Part shown: positions 15,858-25,258 of the stretch, in pieces
How the letters are laid out: every line of letters begins with the position of its first letter
Numbering within the stretch: the first letter of the stretch is position 1
Source of the DNA: Massilia phosphatilytica
GTDB taxonomy: Bacteria > Pseudomonadota > Gammaproteobacteria > Burkholderiales > Burkholderiaceae_D
Direction: 5' to 3'
DNA: 64,000 bases
Assembly (NCBI RefSeq): GCF_002968015.1
Contig: NZ_PUIP01000005.1
Location: 290,124 to 354,123, forward strand
Notes under the pieces: model-generated
The model's database searches: none
The model's input: only the letters and a program-made list of their open reading frames with translations
What the model was told of the DNA's origin: nothing
Made by a program: the position numbers and the translations under genes

Positions 15858-17966
15858 TCAGCGTGTGAACGCCGCTGCGTTGCCGGCGTCGACATTCAGG
15901 ATGTTGCCGGTGCTCTTGCCCGCTTTTTCGCTGGAGAAGAAATACACGGCTTCCGCGATGTCCTCGGGGAGGACGCTACGCTTGAGCATGCTGCGCTTGC
16001 GGTAGAACTCTTCGACGTCGTCGGCTTCGATCTTGTTCGACGCTGCGCGCTCTTCCTTCCACTTGCCGTCCCAGATGCGCGAGCCGCGGATGACGGCGTC
16101 CGGATTGACGACGTTGACACGGATGCCGTGCTCCGCACCTTCCAGCGCGACGCAGCGGGCGAGGTGGATTTCGGCCGCCTTCGCCGTGCAGTAGGCCGAG
16201 GCGCCGCTTGAGGCGACGAGACCGTTCTTGCTGCCGACGAAGACCATACTGCCGCCCAGTTTCTGCTGCTTCATGATCTGGAAGGCGTTGCGGCTGACGA
16301 GGAAATAACCCGTCACGAGGATGTCCTGGTTACGCTTCCAGACCTCGAGCGATGTTTCGTCCAGCGGCGCGGCCGAGGCGATGCCCGCATTCGACACGAG
16401 CAGGTCGACGCCACCGAAACGCAGCGCGGTTGCCGAGAGAATGCCGGCGACCTGGTCTTCATCCGTGATGTTTGCCTGCACGATACCGACCGTATCCTTG
16501 CCCGCGACCTTGACCAGATTCTGCTGCGCCGACTCCAGCGCTTCCGCGTCGATATCGGTCAACATCACGCAAGCGCCTTCCTGCAGCAGCTGGCGCGCGA
16601 CGGCCTGGCCGATGCCGCCGGCGCCGCCGGTCACGAGCGCGATGCGGCCCGCGAGGCTCTTCGGCTTCGGCATGCGCTGCAGCTTCGCTTCTTCCAGCAG
16701 CCAGTATTCGATGTCGAAGGCTTCCTGTTCCGGCAGGCCGACGTATTCGTCGACACCGTTCGCACCGCGCATCACGTTGATCGCATTCACGTAGAACTCG
16801 CCGGCGATGCGCGCCGTCGCCTTGTCCTTCGCGAACGACAGCATGCCCACGCCCGGGATCAGGTAGATGATCGGATTGGCATCGCGGATCTTCGGCGACG
16901 TGTTGCGCTTGCAGCGGTCATAGTACGCGGTGTAGTCCGCACGATAGGCTTCCAGTGCCTGGTCCAGGCCTGCGACGAGGCGATCGAAATCGGGCGCGGT
17001 CGGGTCGAAGTCGAGCACGAGGGGACGGATCTTCGTGCGCAGGAAGTGATCCGGGCACGACGTGCCGAGTGCTGCCAGCGGCGCGAGATCGGCGCTGCCG
17101 ACGAATTCCAGGACGGCGCCGGAATCGTCGAAGTGGCCGAGCTTGTATTCATCCTTGCTGATCTTACCGCGCAGCAGCGGCATCAGGCGCGACGCGATGG
17201 CGGCACGCTCCTGCGCAGGCAATGGCGCATATTTGCGGCCGCCAAAAACCGGCTGCCTGACGTTCGCCGCGAGCCAGTCCTCGGCACGCTTGATGATCGC
17301 CAGGGTCGTCTCGTAGCACGACTTGGCGCAATCGCCCCAGGTGAACAGGCCGTGGCCTTCCAGGATGATGCCTTTCAGATGCGGCTGCTCCTGCGACAGC
17401 TTTTCCAGTTTCAGGCCCAGGTCGTAACCCGGCCGTTGCCATGGCAGCCAGCCGAGTTCGCCTTCGAAAATTTTCTCGGTCAGCGCACGGCTGTTCTTGC
17501 ACGCGGCGATCGCGATCACCGAATCCGGATGCATGTGATCGACGTGCTTGCGGTTGATGTAGGCATGCAGCGGCGTGTCGATCGATGCCGCACGCGGGTT
17601 CAGGTTGAACGTGCAGTGCGGCAGGTAGCCGACCATCTCGTCCTCGTGCGCCAGGCCGCGGTAACGCCCCTTGAGCGCCTCCAGCTTGTCCATGTACAGC
17701 GTCGAGAAGCCGTCCAGCTTGATCGAGCCCAGGTCGCCGCCCGAGCCCTTCACCCACAGCACCTCGACCTGCGCGCCGCTGAGCGGATCGGTCATCGCAA
17801 TCTTGGCGGACGTGTTGCCGCCGCCGAAGTTCGTGATGCGCAAGTCGGAACCGAGCAGGTTCGAACGGTACAACAACAATTCGGGTTCGCTGAGGGTGGC
17901 GGCGTGCTGGTCATCCCAGCGCGACGTGATTGGTTCCTTCTGCTTCGTTTCGCTCATCGTGCCCAT
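15858..17966 (-). CDS. rhaD: Bifunctional rhamnulose-1-phosphate aldolase / short-chain dehydrogenase
   Basis: 702 residues, the length of the Rhizobium-type fused RhaD. The N-terminal half is a class II aldolase/adducin domain (NFGGGNTSAK; zinc-ligand type segment HMHPDSVIA; TSCPDHFLRTK). The C-terminal 260 or so residues form an SDR domain with Rossmann motif TGGAGGIG and catalytic YCTAK. The aldolase splits rhamnulose 1-phosphate into DHAP and L-lactaldehyde; the SDR domain then oxidises or reduces the aldehyde. I chose ATG 17966 because GGAGA lies 8 bp upstream. First gene of the leftward operon; 321 bp of regulatory DNA separates it from rhaR. Confidence 0.93.
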   Translation of the reverse strand: MGTMSETKQKEPITSRWDDQHAATLSEPELLLYRSNLLGSDLRITNFGGGNTSAKIAMTDPLSGAQVEVLWVKGSGGDLGSIKLDGFSTLYMDKLEALKGRYRGLAHEDEMVGYLPHCTFNLNPRAASIDTPLHAYINRKHVDHMHPDSVIAIAACKNSRALTEKIFEGELGWLPWQRPGYDLGLKLEKLSQEQPHLKGIILEGHGLFTWGDCAKSCYETTLAIIKRAEDWLAANVRQPVFGGRKYAPLPAQERAAIASRLMPLLRGKISKDEYKLGHFDDSGAVLEFVGSADLAPLAALGTSCPDHFLRTKIRPLVLDFDPTAPDFDRLVAGLDQALEAYRADYTAYYDRCKRNTSPKIRDANPIIYLIPGVGMLSFAKDKATARIAGEFYVNAINVMRGANGVDEYVGLPEQEAFDIEYWLLEEAKLQRMPKPKSLAGRIALVTGGAGGIGQAVARQLLQEGACVMLTDIDAEALESAQQNLVKVAGKDTVGIVQANITDEDQVAGILSATALRFGGVDLLVSNAGIASAAPLDETSLEVWKRNQDILVTGYFLVSRNAFQIMKQQKLGGSMVFVGSKNGLVASSGASAYCTAKAAEIHLARCVALEGAEHGIRVNVVNPDAVIRGSRIWDGKWKEERAASNKIEADDVEEFYRKRSMLKRSVLPEDIAEAVYFFSSEKAGKSTGNILNVDAGNAAAFTR

Positions 17967-18127
17967 CAAAAAGGTCTCCATACAGTTAGCCGCTATCGCC
18001 CGATAGCATTCGTGTCTCACCTACAAGCCACGGATGCATTGCGTCCGCGGCGTCTAAAACTAGTAAAAGACAGGCGGATAACCGGTGTCAACGGGCCGGC
18101 GGCCGGATTGGACCGCAAGCAGCGAAT

Positions 18128-18143
18128 AATCATCAGAATGATT
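18128..18143. promoter_or_regulatory. Inverted repeat AATCAT-N4-ATGATT in the rhaD/rhaR divergent region
   Basis: A perfect 6-bp dyad lies midway in the gap between rhaD and rhaR (17967-18287). It extends partly to CGAAT...ATTCG and shares the AATAATCAT core with the block at 18171. It is a probable regulator site for the leftward rhaD promoter. No gene is seen in the gap. Confidence 0.5.
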
Positions 18144-18170
18144 CGTTTGATTGCATCTGAGCGACAAGCG

Positions 18171-18221
18171 CGCGAAATAATCATTTATTTGACACGCTTT
18201 GCGATTGACCCTGACTACATG
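18171..18221 (+). promoter_or_regulatory. Rhamnose-regulon promoter block, copy 1 (upstream of rhaR)
   Basis: The block begins with CGCGAAATAATCAT, continues into a TTGACA -35-like hexamer (18189-18194) and ends with ACTACATG (18214-18221), 66 bp before rhaR. The same arrangement, including the identical 14-mer and ACGACATG at nearly the same distance, recurs at 39161-39209 upstream of the GH106 gene. This points to one regulator, probably RhaR or its paralogue, acting on both. The -10 is not clear. Confidence 0.6.
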
Positions 18222-18287
18222 ACTCACTAATCTCTTTCGGACAGATCAGGTCGAACACAAGAACAGCGGCCGATGGAGGAGACAAAC

Positions 18288-19169
18288 ATGGTGAATCACA
18301 AGCGCCGCAAGAGCTTGCTGAAACTGCTCGCCGAGCATCAGGTGGTGACGGTCCCGCAGTTGGTGGAATGGCTGAACGCCTCGCCGGCCACCGTGCGACG
18401 CGACATTAATTGGCTCGCGGATCGCAAGCTGCTGGCGCGCACCCGGGGCGGCGCCAGGAACCTCGAGCAGAAGAGCCGGCAGCATCCGCTGGCAAGCGAA
18501 ACGTTCGACAACAACATCCAGTGCTTCGCATCGCGCAAACGGGCCATCGCGCGTTACGCCGCGTCGATGTGTTCGGATGAGGAAACCGTCATCATCAACG
18601 GCGGCACGACGACGTTCATGATGGCGGAATTCCTCACCGGGAAACACCTCAAGATCCTGACCAATTCGTTCCTGATGGCGGAACGCTTGCTGGTGTCCAG
18701 CAAGAGCGAAGTGATCGTGCCCGGCGGCACGATTTATCGTGAGCAGAATGTCATTCTCTCGCCGTTCGACAACGACATCACGCAGCACCATTACGCCAGC
18801 AAGATGTTCATGAGCGTGTATGGCTTGTCGCTACTGGGTTTGATGGAAGCCGATCCTGTCCTGATCCAGGCCGAAAAGCGGCTGATCAGCCAGACCGAAG
18901 AATTGATCGTGCTGGCCGACAGCTCGAAGTTCACACGCAGGGCTGGCCTCATCTTGTGTGGGCTGGACCGGGTGTCCACTGTGATCACCGACACGGATGT
19001 ATCGGACCAAGCGGTCCAGATGCTTGAACACAGCGGCGTCAAAGTGATCACCGTACTACCTGACCAAACGGACTCAAACGGACCAGGGCACGACGGCGAC
19101 GCCTTGTCACTCGATGGCCGGCATGACTCGACGACCCCGAACATGTACTACATGGAGACGTTCAATTGA
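18288..19169 (+). CDS. rhaR: DeoR/GlpR-family regulator of rhamnose catabolism
   Basis: 293 residues. The N-terminal DeoR helix-turn-helix (ASPATVRRDINWLADRKLLARTRGG) is followed by a DeoRC sugar-phosphate sensor domain (INGGTTTFMMAEFL, LADSSKF). Position as first gene of rhaR-S-T-P-Q-K and the gene order match Rhizobium leguminosarum, where RhaR is a DeoR-type repressor. The start at 18288 has a strong GGAGGAGA site. The gene overlaps rhaS by four bases (TTGA). A close paralogue lies at 26422-27285. Confidence 0.9.
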   Translation: MVNHKRRKSLLKLLAEHQVVTVPQLVEWLNASPATVRRDINWLADRKLLARTRGGARNLEQKSRQHPLASETFDNNIQCFASRKRAIARYAASMCSDEETVIINGGTTTFMMAEFLTGKHLKILTNSFLMAERLLVSSKSEVIVPGGTIYREQNVILSPFDNDITQHHYASKMFMSVYGLSLLGLMEADPVLIQAEKRLISQTEELIVLADSSKFTRRAGLILCGLDRVSTVITDTDVSDQAVQMLEHSGVKVITVLPDQTDSNGPGHDGDALSLDGRHDSTTPNMYYMETFN

Positions 19170-20170
19170 AGATTCAAAAGGTTTGGCTGATCGCAGTCGC
19201 CCTCGGCATCCTCGTCGGCAGCGGCGGCTGCCAGAGAAAGCCCGAGAAGACGCGCATCGCCATGGTCGTGAAAAACCTTGGTAACGGTTTTTTCAATGCT
19301 GCCCATATCGGCGCGGACGAGGCGGCGAAACAGCTCGGCAACGTCGAAGTGATCTATACCGGTCCGACGACGCCCAGTGCCGAAGGCCAGATCGAAATCA
19401 TCAACTCGCTGATCAGCCAGAAGGTGGACGCGATCGTCATCTCTGCGAACGACCCGAACGCGCTGGTACCGATCGCGAAGAAAGCGATGCTGCGCGGGAT
19501 CAAGGTCGTCTCGTTCGACAGCGGCATCGCACCCGAAGGCCGGCAGATGCAGCTGAATCCATCGAACGCTGAACTGATTGGCGAGAAGCAGATCCAGATG
19601 GCGGCCGACGCAATAGGCGGCGCGGGGGAGATCGCGATTCTCTCCGCTTCCGCGCAGGCGACGAACCAGAACATCTGGATCGGCGTGATGAAGACGCTGC
19701 TCGAAAAGCCCGAGTACGCGAAGATCAAGCTGGTGGCCACAGTGTACGGCGACGACCAGTCCGATAAAAGCTACCGGGAGGCCATCGGCCTCCTGCGCAG
19801 TCACCCCGAACTCAAGGCCATCATTGCCCCGACAACCGTCGGCATCGTTGCCGCGAGCAAGGCCGTGGCAGATGAACACCTCGTCGGCAAGGTCTACGTC
19901 ACGGGCCTCGGCCTGCCGTCCGAGATGGCGGGCCATGTGAAAAGCGGCGCGGTCAAGGAATTCGCGATCTGGAATCCAATCGATCTGGGTTATGCCGCAA
20001 CCTACGCTGCGGGGCAGTTCATTACCGGCAGGGCCGAAGCCAAGCCAGGCGCCACCGTTTCGCTGGGTCGTCTCGGCACGGTGACACTGGATGCCAATCG
20101 CGAAGCGGCGCTCGGTGCGCCCTACACCTACAACGCGAACAACGTCGACAAATTCGCAAAGCTGTTCTAA
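19166..20170 (+). CDS. rhaS: Rhamnose ABC transporter, substrate-binding protein
   Basis: 334 residues of the periplasmic sugar-binding family 1/LacI fold (IAMVVKNLGNGFFNAAHIGADEAAKQLG, then DAIVISANDPNALVPIAKKAM). The N-terminus has a signal sequence ending in SGGC at about residue 22, so it may be a lipoprotein, although the lipobox is not ideal. The start codon is TTG, overlapping the rhaR stop, with GGAGA 7 bp upstream. It delivers L-rhamnose to the RhaT/RhaP/RhaQ importer; specificity is inferred from the operon. Confidence 0.9.
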   Translation: MKIQKVWLIAVALGILVGSGGCQRKPEKTRIAMVVKNLGNGFFNAAHIGADEAAKQLGNVEVIYTGPTTPSAEGQIEIINSLISQKVDAIVISANDPNALVPIAKKAMLRGIKVVSFDSGIAPEGRQMQLNPSNAELIGEKQIQMAADAIGGAGEIAILSASAQATNQNIWIGVMKTLLEKPEYAKIKLVATVYGDDQSDKSYREAIGLLRSHPELKAIIAPTTVGIVAASKAVADEHLVGKVYVTGLGLPSEMAGHVKSGAVKEFAIWNPIDLGYAATYAAGQFITGRAEAKPGATVSLGRLGTVTLDANREAALGAPYTYNANNVDKFAKLF

Positions 20171-20200
20171 ACCAGCACCTAACTCCGCAAGTTTTAAGGT

Positions 20201-21730
20201 ATGCAAGCCACACTACTATCAACCCCACCCGCACCTGTGCCCGTCCTGCAAATGACCGGCATCAGCAAACGCTTCAACGGCATCCATGCCCTGAACGGCG
20301 TGAACATCACGATCCGCGCCGGCGAATGCATGGCCCTCGTCGGCGAGAACGGCGCCGGCAAGTCCACGCTCGTGAAAACCCTCACGGGCATCTACCGTCC
20401 GGACGCGGGCACCCTGTCCCTCGATGGACAACCCGTGACGTTCGCGAGTCCGCAGGAAGCGATGGCCGCCGGGATCACCGCGGTGCACCAGGAAACCGTC
20501 ATGTTCGACGAGCTCTCCGTGGCCGAGAACATCTATGTCGGCCGCCAGCCCGTGCGTGGCGGCCGTATCGACTGGGTGCAGATCGAGCGCGAGGCGGAAG
20601 CGCTGTTCGCGCGCCTCGAAGTCGCGCTGCCCGTGAAGGCGCGCGTGAAAGACCTGTCGGTGGCGCAGCGCCACTTCGTCGAAATCGCGCGCGCCCTCGC
20701 CCAGGATGCCCGCGTCGTCATCATGGACGAACCGACGGCCGCGCTGTCGCAGCGCGAGATCCGCGAACTGTACCGCATCATCGACCAGTTGAAGGAGGCC
20801 GGGACCGCCGTCATCTTCATCTCGCACAAGTTCGACGAGATCTTCGAAGTGGCCGATTGCTACACGGTGCTGCGCGATGGCCAGTTCGTGGCCGAGGGGC
20901 GCCTGGCCGACATCACGGAACAGGAACTCGTCGCGCTGATGGTCGGCCGCGCCGTGCACCAGGTGTATCCGAAGCTTGATGCCGAGATCGGAGAACCACT
21001 GCTCGTCGTGCAGAACCTGTCCCACCCCACCGAATTCGACGACGTCGGTTTCACCTTGCGCCGCGGCGAGATCCTCGGCTTCTACGGCCTCGTGGGAGCC
21101 GGTCGCTCGGAGGTCATGCAGGCCCTGTTCGGCCTCACGCCTGGCGTCTCCGGGTGCGTCACGCTGGACGGCCATCGCGTGATGGCGCGCTCGCCGAGCG
21201 AGGCGATCGCGCTCGGCATCGCCTACGTGCCGGAAGACCGCCAGCACCACGGCGCGCACCTGACGATGCCGATCCAGCACAACATCACCCTGCCGATCCT
21301 GTCGCGCATCGGCTTCCTCCTGCGGCGCCACGCGAAGCAGGAAGCCGCCATCGCGCGCCACTTCGCGGAGCAGCTGGAACTCAAGGCGAGCCACCTGACG
21401 CAGCACGTGGCGGAGCTCTCGGGCGGCAACCAGCAGAAGGTCGTCCTCGGCAAATGGCTCGCGACCGATCCGAAGGTGATCATCCTCGACGAGCCGACCA
21501 AGGGCATCGACATCGGCTCGAAGGCGGCCGTGCACCGCTTCATCAGCCAGCTCGTGGCGCGCGGCCTGTCGGTGATCCTCGTGTCGTCCGAACTGCCGGA
21601 AGTGCTGGGCATGGCGGACCGCATCGTCGTCATGCACCACGGGCGCGTGCAGCGCGAATTCCTGCGCGGCGAGGCCACGCCGGAATCGGTCGTCGCCGCC
21701 GCATCCGGACTGACAATGGAGGCCGCATGA
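20201..21730 (+). CDS. rhaT: Rhamnose ABC transporter, tandem ATPase
   Basis: 509 residues with two ABC domains, as in the RbsA/XylG-type carbohydrate importers. Domain 1 has the Walker A GENGAGKST near residue 48 and Walker B VVIMDEPTAAL. Domain 2 has a degenerate P-loop (YGLVGAGRSEVMQ), the signature LSGGNQQK and Walker B VIILDEPTKGID. It powers uptake through RhaP and RhaQ. Its stop codon overlaps the start of rhaP. Confidence 0.93.
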   Translation: MQATLLSTPPAPVPVLQMTGISKRFNGIHALNGVNITIRAGECMALVGENGAGKSTLVKTLTGIYRPDAGTLSLDGQPVTFASPQEAMAAGITAVHQETVMFDELSVAENIYVGRQPVRGGRIDWVQIEREAEALFARLEVALPVKARVKDLSVAQRHFVEIARALAQDARVVIMDEPTAALSQREIRELYRIIDQLKEAGTAVIFISHKFDEIFEVADCYTVLRDGQFVAEGRLADITEQELVALMVGRAVHQVYPKLDAEIGEPLLVVQNLSHPTEFDDVGFTLRRGEILGFYGLVGAGRSEVMQALFGLTPGVSGCVTLDGHRVMARSPSEAIALGIAYVPEDRQHHGAHLTMPIQHNITLPILSRIGFLLRRHAKQEAAIARHFAEQLELKASHLTQHVAELSGGNQQKVVLGKWLATDPKVIILDEPTKGIDIGSKAAVHRFISQLVARGLSVILVSSELPEVLGMADRIVVMHHGRVQREFLRGEATPESVVAAASGLTMEAA

Positions 21731-22725
21731 ACATCCTGAAGCAACGGGAGCCGCTGCTGGCCGCGATGGTCGTCCTGCTCGTCGCCGCCGTCGGCCTGCG
21801 CGCACCGGCCTTCCTGTCGGCCGGCTCGCTCGCCAACCTCGTCACGGACAGCACCCTGCTCGTGATGCTGGCGCTCACGCAGATGCTCGTCATCGTCACG
21901 CGCGGCGTCGACCTGTCCGTCGCCTCGAACCTGGCCCTGTCCGGCATGGTCGCCGCGATGCTGGGCGCGCATGTGCCCGGCCTGCCGCTACCGCTGATCG
22001 TGCTGGCGGCCGTCGCCGTGGGCCTTGTGCTCGGCCTCGTCAACGGCTGGCTGATCGGGTACCTCGAACTGCCGCCGATCGTCGTCACCCTTGGCACGAT
22101 GAGCGTCTACCGCGGCGCCGTGTTCGTGCTGTCCGGCGGCGCGTGGGTGTCGGCGCACCAGATGCCGGCCAACTTCGTCGCCTTCCCGCTCGACCGCCTG
22201 CTGGGCCTTCCGCACCTCGTGTGGATCGCGGCCGCCACCCTCGCGCTCATGGCCTGGATCGCGCGCAGCACACGCTTCGGGCGCGACCTGTACGCCATCG
22301 GCAATGCGCCGCAATGCGCGGGCTACATCGGCATCCCGAGCCACAAGCGCCTGCTCGGGACGTACGCGCTGTCCGGTGCGGTCGCCGGTCTGTGCGGCTA
22401 TCTGTGGGTCGCGCGTTATGCCGTCGCCTACACGGAAATCGCCTACGGCTTCGAATTCACCGTGATCGCCGCGTGCGTGATCGGCGGCGTCTCGATCGGC
22501 GGCGGTGTCGGCACGGTGCTCGGCGCCACGCTGGGCGCGCTGTTCCTCACCGTGATCGGCAACGCGCTGCCCGTGCTGCAGGTATCGCCGTTCTGGCAGA
22601 GCGCCCTCACCGGCCTCGTGATCCTCGTCGCCGTCCTGATCAACGCCCGCGGCGCCGGCCGCCGCAGCCGCCAGATCCTGCCGCTGCACGGTACGGGCGC
22701 CCAACCTAACCGGAGTGCCGCGTGA
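21727..22725 (+). CDS. rhaP: Rhamnose ABC transporter permease
   Basis: 332 residues, a polytopic BPD_transp_2 permease (RbsC type) with about 8-10 hydrophobic helices. Typical segments are QMLVIVTRGVDLSVAS and PPIVVTLGTMSVYRGAVF, followed by the EAA-like region IYAIGN-type (LYAIGNAPQCAGYIGI). The ATG overlaps the rhaT stop (ATGA). It pairs with RhaQ in the membrane channel. Confidence 0.92.
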   Translation: MNILKQREPLLAAMVVLLVAAVGLRAPAFLSAGSLANLVTDSTLLVMLALTQMLVIVTRGVDLSVASNLALSGMVAAMLGAHVPGLPLPLIVLAAVAVGLVLGLVNGWLIGYLELPPIVVTLGTMSVYRGAVFVLSGGAWVSAHQMPANFVAFPLDRLLGLPHLVWIAAATLALMAWIARSTRFGRDLYAIGNAPQCAGYIGIPSHKRLLGTYALSGAVAGLCGYLWVARYAVAYTEIAYGFEFTVIAACVIGGVSIGGGVGTVLGATLGALFLTVIGNALPVLQVSPFWQSALTGLVILVAVLINARGAGRRSRQILPLHGTGAQPNRSAA

Positions 22726-23744
22726 ACCCGACCACCACGATGCAAACTGAAAAAACGTCGCGCTACACGATCCTCGACCGCGAAACGCCGCGCCTGAAAA
22801 CGATCCTCGGGCGCTGGGAAAGCCTGCTCGCCATGCTGTTCGTCGTCGTCTTCGTCGCGAACAGCATCGCGCTGCCGCACTTCCTCGACCTGTACAACCT
22901 GCTGGACGGTACGCAGAACTTCAGCGAAAAGGCACTGATCGCGCTGCCGATGGCCCTGCTGATCATCTGCCGCGAGATCGACATCTCGGTGGCCGGCACG
23001 CTCGCGCTGTCGTCGGTCGCGATGGGCCTCGCCAAGGGCGCCGGCTTCCCGGCCGAAAGCCTGCCGCTCGTCGCGCTGGCCACGGGCACCGCGTGCGGCT
23101 GCCTGAACGGCGTGCTCGTGACGCGTTTCGCGCTGCCGTCGATCGTCGTCACCATCGGCACCGTGTCGCTGTACCGCGGCCTGGCCAGCGTGGTCCTGGG
23201 CGACAAGGCGTTCACCGGCTATCCGCAACTGATGGCCGACTGGGGCCAGGGCTACTTCTTCGGCATCGTGCCGCGCGAATTCGTCGTGCTGCTCGTGTGC
23301 GCCGCGCTGTTCGCCGTGCTGCTGCACACGACGCGCTGGGGGCGCCGCATCTACGCCATCGGCAACAATCCGGAAGCGGCACGCTTTTCCGGCATCGCCG
23401 TCGACCGCTACCGCCTCGCGCTGTTCATGCTGACGGGCGCGATGGCCGGCCTCGCGGCCTTCCTGCTGACGGGCCGCATCGGCAGCACGCGGCCGAACAT
23501 CGCCACCGGCTGGGAGCTGGAAGTGATCACGATGGTGATCCTGGGCGGCGTCAGCATCGCGGGCGGCGCGGGCACCATCGGCGGCGTGATGCTGGCCGTG
23601 CTCACGATGGGCACCGTCACGTACGGCCTGGCGCTCGCCAACATCCCCGGCATCTACATGACCATCGTCGTGGGCCTGCTGCTGCTCGTGACGATCGCGC
23701 TGCCGACGTTGCTGCGCATGCGGCGCGCGCGGAGCGCACGATGA
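22722..23744 (+). CDS. rhaQ: Rhamnose ABC transporter permease, second subunit
   Basis: 340 residues of the RbsC-type permease family, paralogous to RhaP: ICREIDISVAGTLALS, LPSIVVTIGTVSLYRGLAS and IYAIGNNPEAARFSGI match the same landmarks. The GTG start overlaps the rhaP stop and has GGAG upstream. In Rhizobium a mutarotase gene (rhaU) follows rhaQ; here rhaK follows directly. Confidence 0.92.
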   Translation: MNPTTTMQTEKTSRYTILDRETPRLKTILGRWESLLAMLFVVVFVANSIALPHFLDLYNLLDGTQNFSEKALIALPMALLIICREIDISVAGTLALSSVAMGLAKGAGFPAESLPLVALATGTACGCLNGVLVTRFALPSIVVTIGTVSLYRGLASVVLGDKAFTGYPQLMADWGQGYFFGIVPREFVVLLVCAALFAVLLHTTRWGRRIYAIGNNPEAARFSGIAVDRYRLALFMLTGAMAGLAAFLLTGRIGSTRPNIATGWELEVITMVILGGVSIAGGAGTIGGVMLAVLTMGTVTYGLALANIPGIYMTIVVGLLLLVTIALPTLLRMRRARSAR

Positions 23745-25081
23745 CGGACGCGTTGATCGTCCTCGACATCGGCAAGACGAACGCCAAGCTGGCGCTGATC
23801 GACGCGGCCGGAGCCGTCCTGGCCGATCAGCGCCGCGCGAATACGGTACTGATGGACGGCCCGTATGCGCACCTCGACACGGACGGCCTCTGGGACTGGC
23901 TGCTCGCGACATGCCGCGCGTTCGCGGCGCAGGCGCGCGTGTCGGCCATCGTGCCCGTCACGCACGGCGCCACCGCGGCGCTGGTCGACGACACGGGCCT
24001 CGTGCTGCCCGTGCTCGACTACGAAGCGGAACTGCCGGGCGTCGAGTATGCGGGGCCGCCGTACGACGAGACGCTGTCCCCGCGCCTGCCGGCGGGCCTG
24101 AACCTGGGACGCCAGCTCGCGTGGCTGCAAGCGCGCTTCCCCGGCGAATTCGCGCGCGCGCGGCACATCCTCACGTATCCGCAATACTGGGCGTGGCGCC
24201 TGTGCGGCGTGGCGGCCGCGGAAGCGACGTCGCTCGGCTGTCACACGGATCTGTGGAATCCACGCACGCAAACGTATTCGAGCCTCGTGGACCGCATGGG
24301 CTGGACGGCCCTGATGCCGCCGCTGGCCCCGGCGCACGCCGTGCTGGGCACGCTGCGGCCGGAGGTCGCGGCGGCGACCGGCCTGCCGGCCGGTTGCGAG
24401 GTCTTGTGCGGCATCCACGACAGCAATGCCTCGCTGCTGCGCTACCTGGGCCAGGACACAGGCACGGTGCTGTCGACCGGAACATGGATGATCGCCGCGG
24501 CCTTTGGCGCATCACTGGACGGCCTGAGCGAGCAGGCCGACATGCTGGCCAACACGAACGCGCTCGGCCAGGCGGTTGCCTGCATGCGCTTCATGGGCGG
24601 CCGCGAATTCGGCAAGCTTGCCGGCGCCAAGCCGGTCCCCTGCGGGTTCGAGGACATCGAACGTCTCGTCGCGCGAGGCACCCTTGCACTGCCCTGCTTT
24701 GCAAAGACGGGCGGCCCGTTCGCCGGACGCGTGGGCAGCATTGTCGGCTCGTTGCCTACCGGCGCCCGCGAACGCTATGCGCTGGCGACACTGTACTGCG
24801 TGCTGATGACGAATTACTGCCTCGATGCATTGGGGGCCACCGGCCCGCTCGCCGTCGAGGGCAGCTTTACCGCCAATCCGTGGTTCGGTCCCCTGCTCGC
24901 GGCGCTGCGCCCGCAGCAGTCGGTATCGTATTCGGACGATGCGAGTGGCACGACGTGCGGTGGTTGGATGCTGCGCTACCGAAACGCTTCAGCACCGGGA
25001 ACCAGTTCGACGATGACCCCATGCGCACCGGCGGGATTCGGCGGCTACGCGGCACGTTGGCTTGGCGCGCTCGATCGATGA
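23741..25081 (+). CDS. rhaK: FGGY-family carbohydrate kinase (rhamnulokinase, RhaK)
   Basis: 446 residues of the FGGY kinase fold: N-terminal VLDIGKTNAKLALID phosphate loop, middle CGIHDSNASLLRYLG with the catalytic Asp region, and STGTWMIAA for ATP binding. It phosphorylates L-rhamnulose at O1. In R. leguminosarum RhaK is also needed for transport by the RhaSTPQ system, an established observation that may apply here. The ATG overlaps the rhaQ stop. It is the last gene of the rhaR operon. Confidence 0.9.
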   Translation: MTDALIVLDIGKTNAKLALIDAAGAVLADQRRANTVLMDGPYAHLDTDGLWDWLLATCRAFAAQARVSAIVPVTHGATAALVDDTGLVLPVLDYEAELPGVEYAGPPYDETLSPRLPAGLNLGRQLAWLQARFPGEFARARHILTYPQYWAWRLCGVAAAEATSLGCHTDLWNPRTQTYSSLVDRMGWTALMPPLAPAHAVLGTLRPEVAAATGLPAGCEVLCGIHDSNASLLRYLGQDTGTVLSTGTWMIAAAFGASLDGLSEQADMLANTNALGQAVACMRFMGGREFGKLAGAKPVPCGFEDIERLVARGTLALPCFAKTGGPFAGRVGSIVGSLPTGARERYALATLYCVLMTNYCLDALGATGPLAVEGSFTANPWFGPLLAALRPQQSVSYSDDASGTTCGGWMLRYRNASAPGTSSTMTPCAPAGFGGYAARWLGALDR

Positions 25082-25091
25082 CCGAATGTAT

Positions 25092-25117
25092 GGTGATGGC
25101 CCGAACGGACCATCACC
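25092..25117 (+). terminator. Hairpin after rhaK
   Basis: GGTGATGG (25092-25099) pairs with CCATCACC (25110-25117) around a 10-base loop, starting 10 bp past the rhaK stop. No T-run follows. It lies in the 177-bp gap between rhaK and the convergent esterase gene, where I see nothing else. Confidence 0.45.
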
Positions 25118-25258
25118 TGGACCGGCTCAAATCGGGTGTAGGCGCGCAATCAATAACTTGACGGCACGGATAGAAGAACAACATGTGGGCGCGTGGCCGC
25201 TTTCGCTCACGATAACTGGTTGCGCAACCGGCAACGAAAGGTGCCGGCGCGTGGGACA

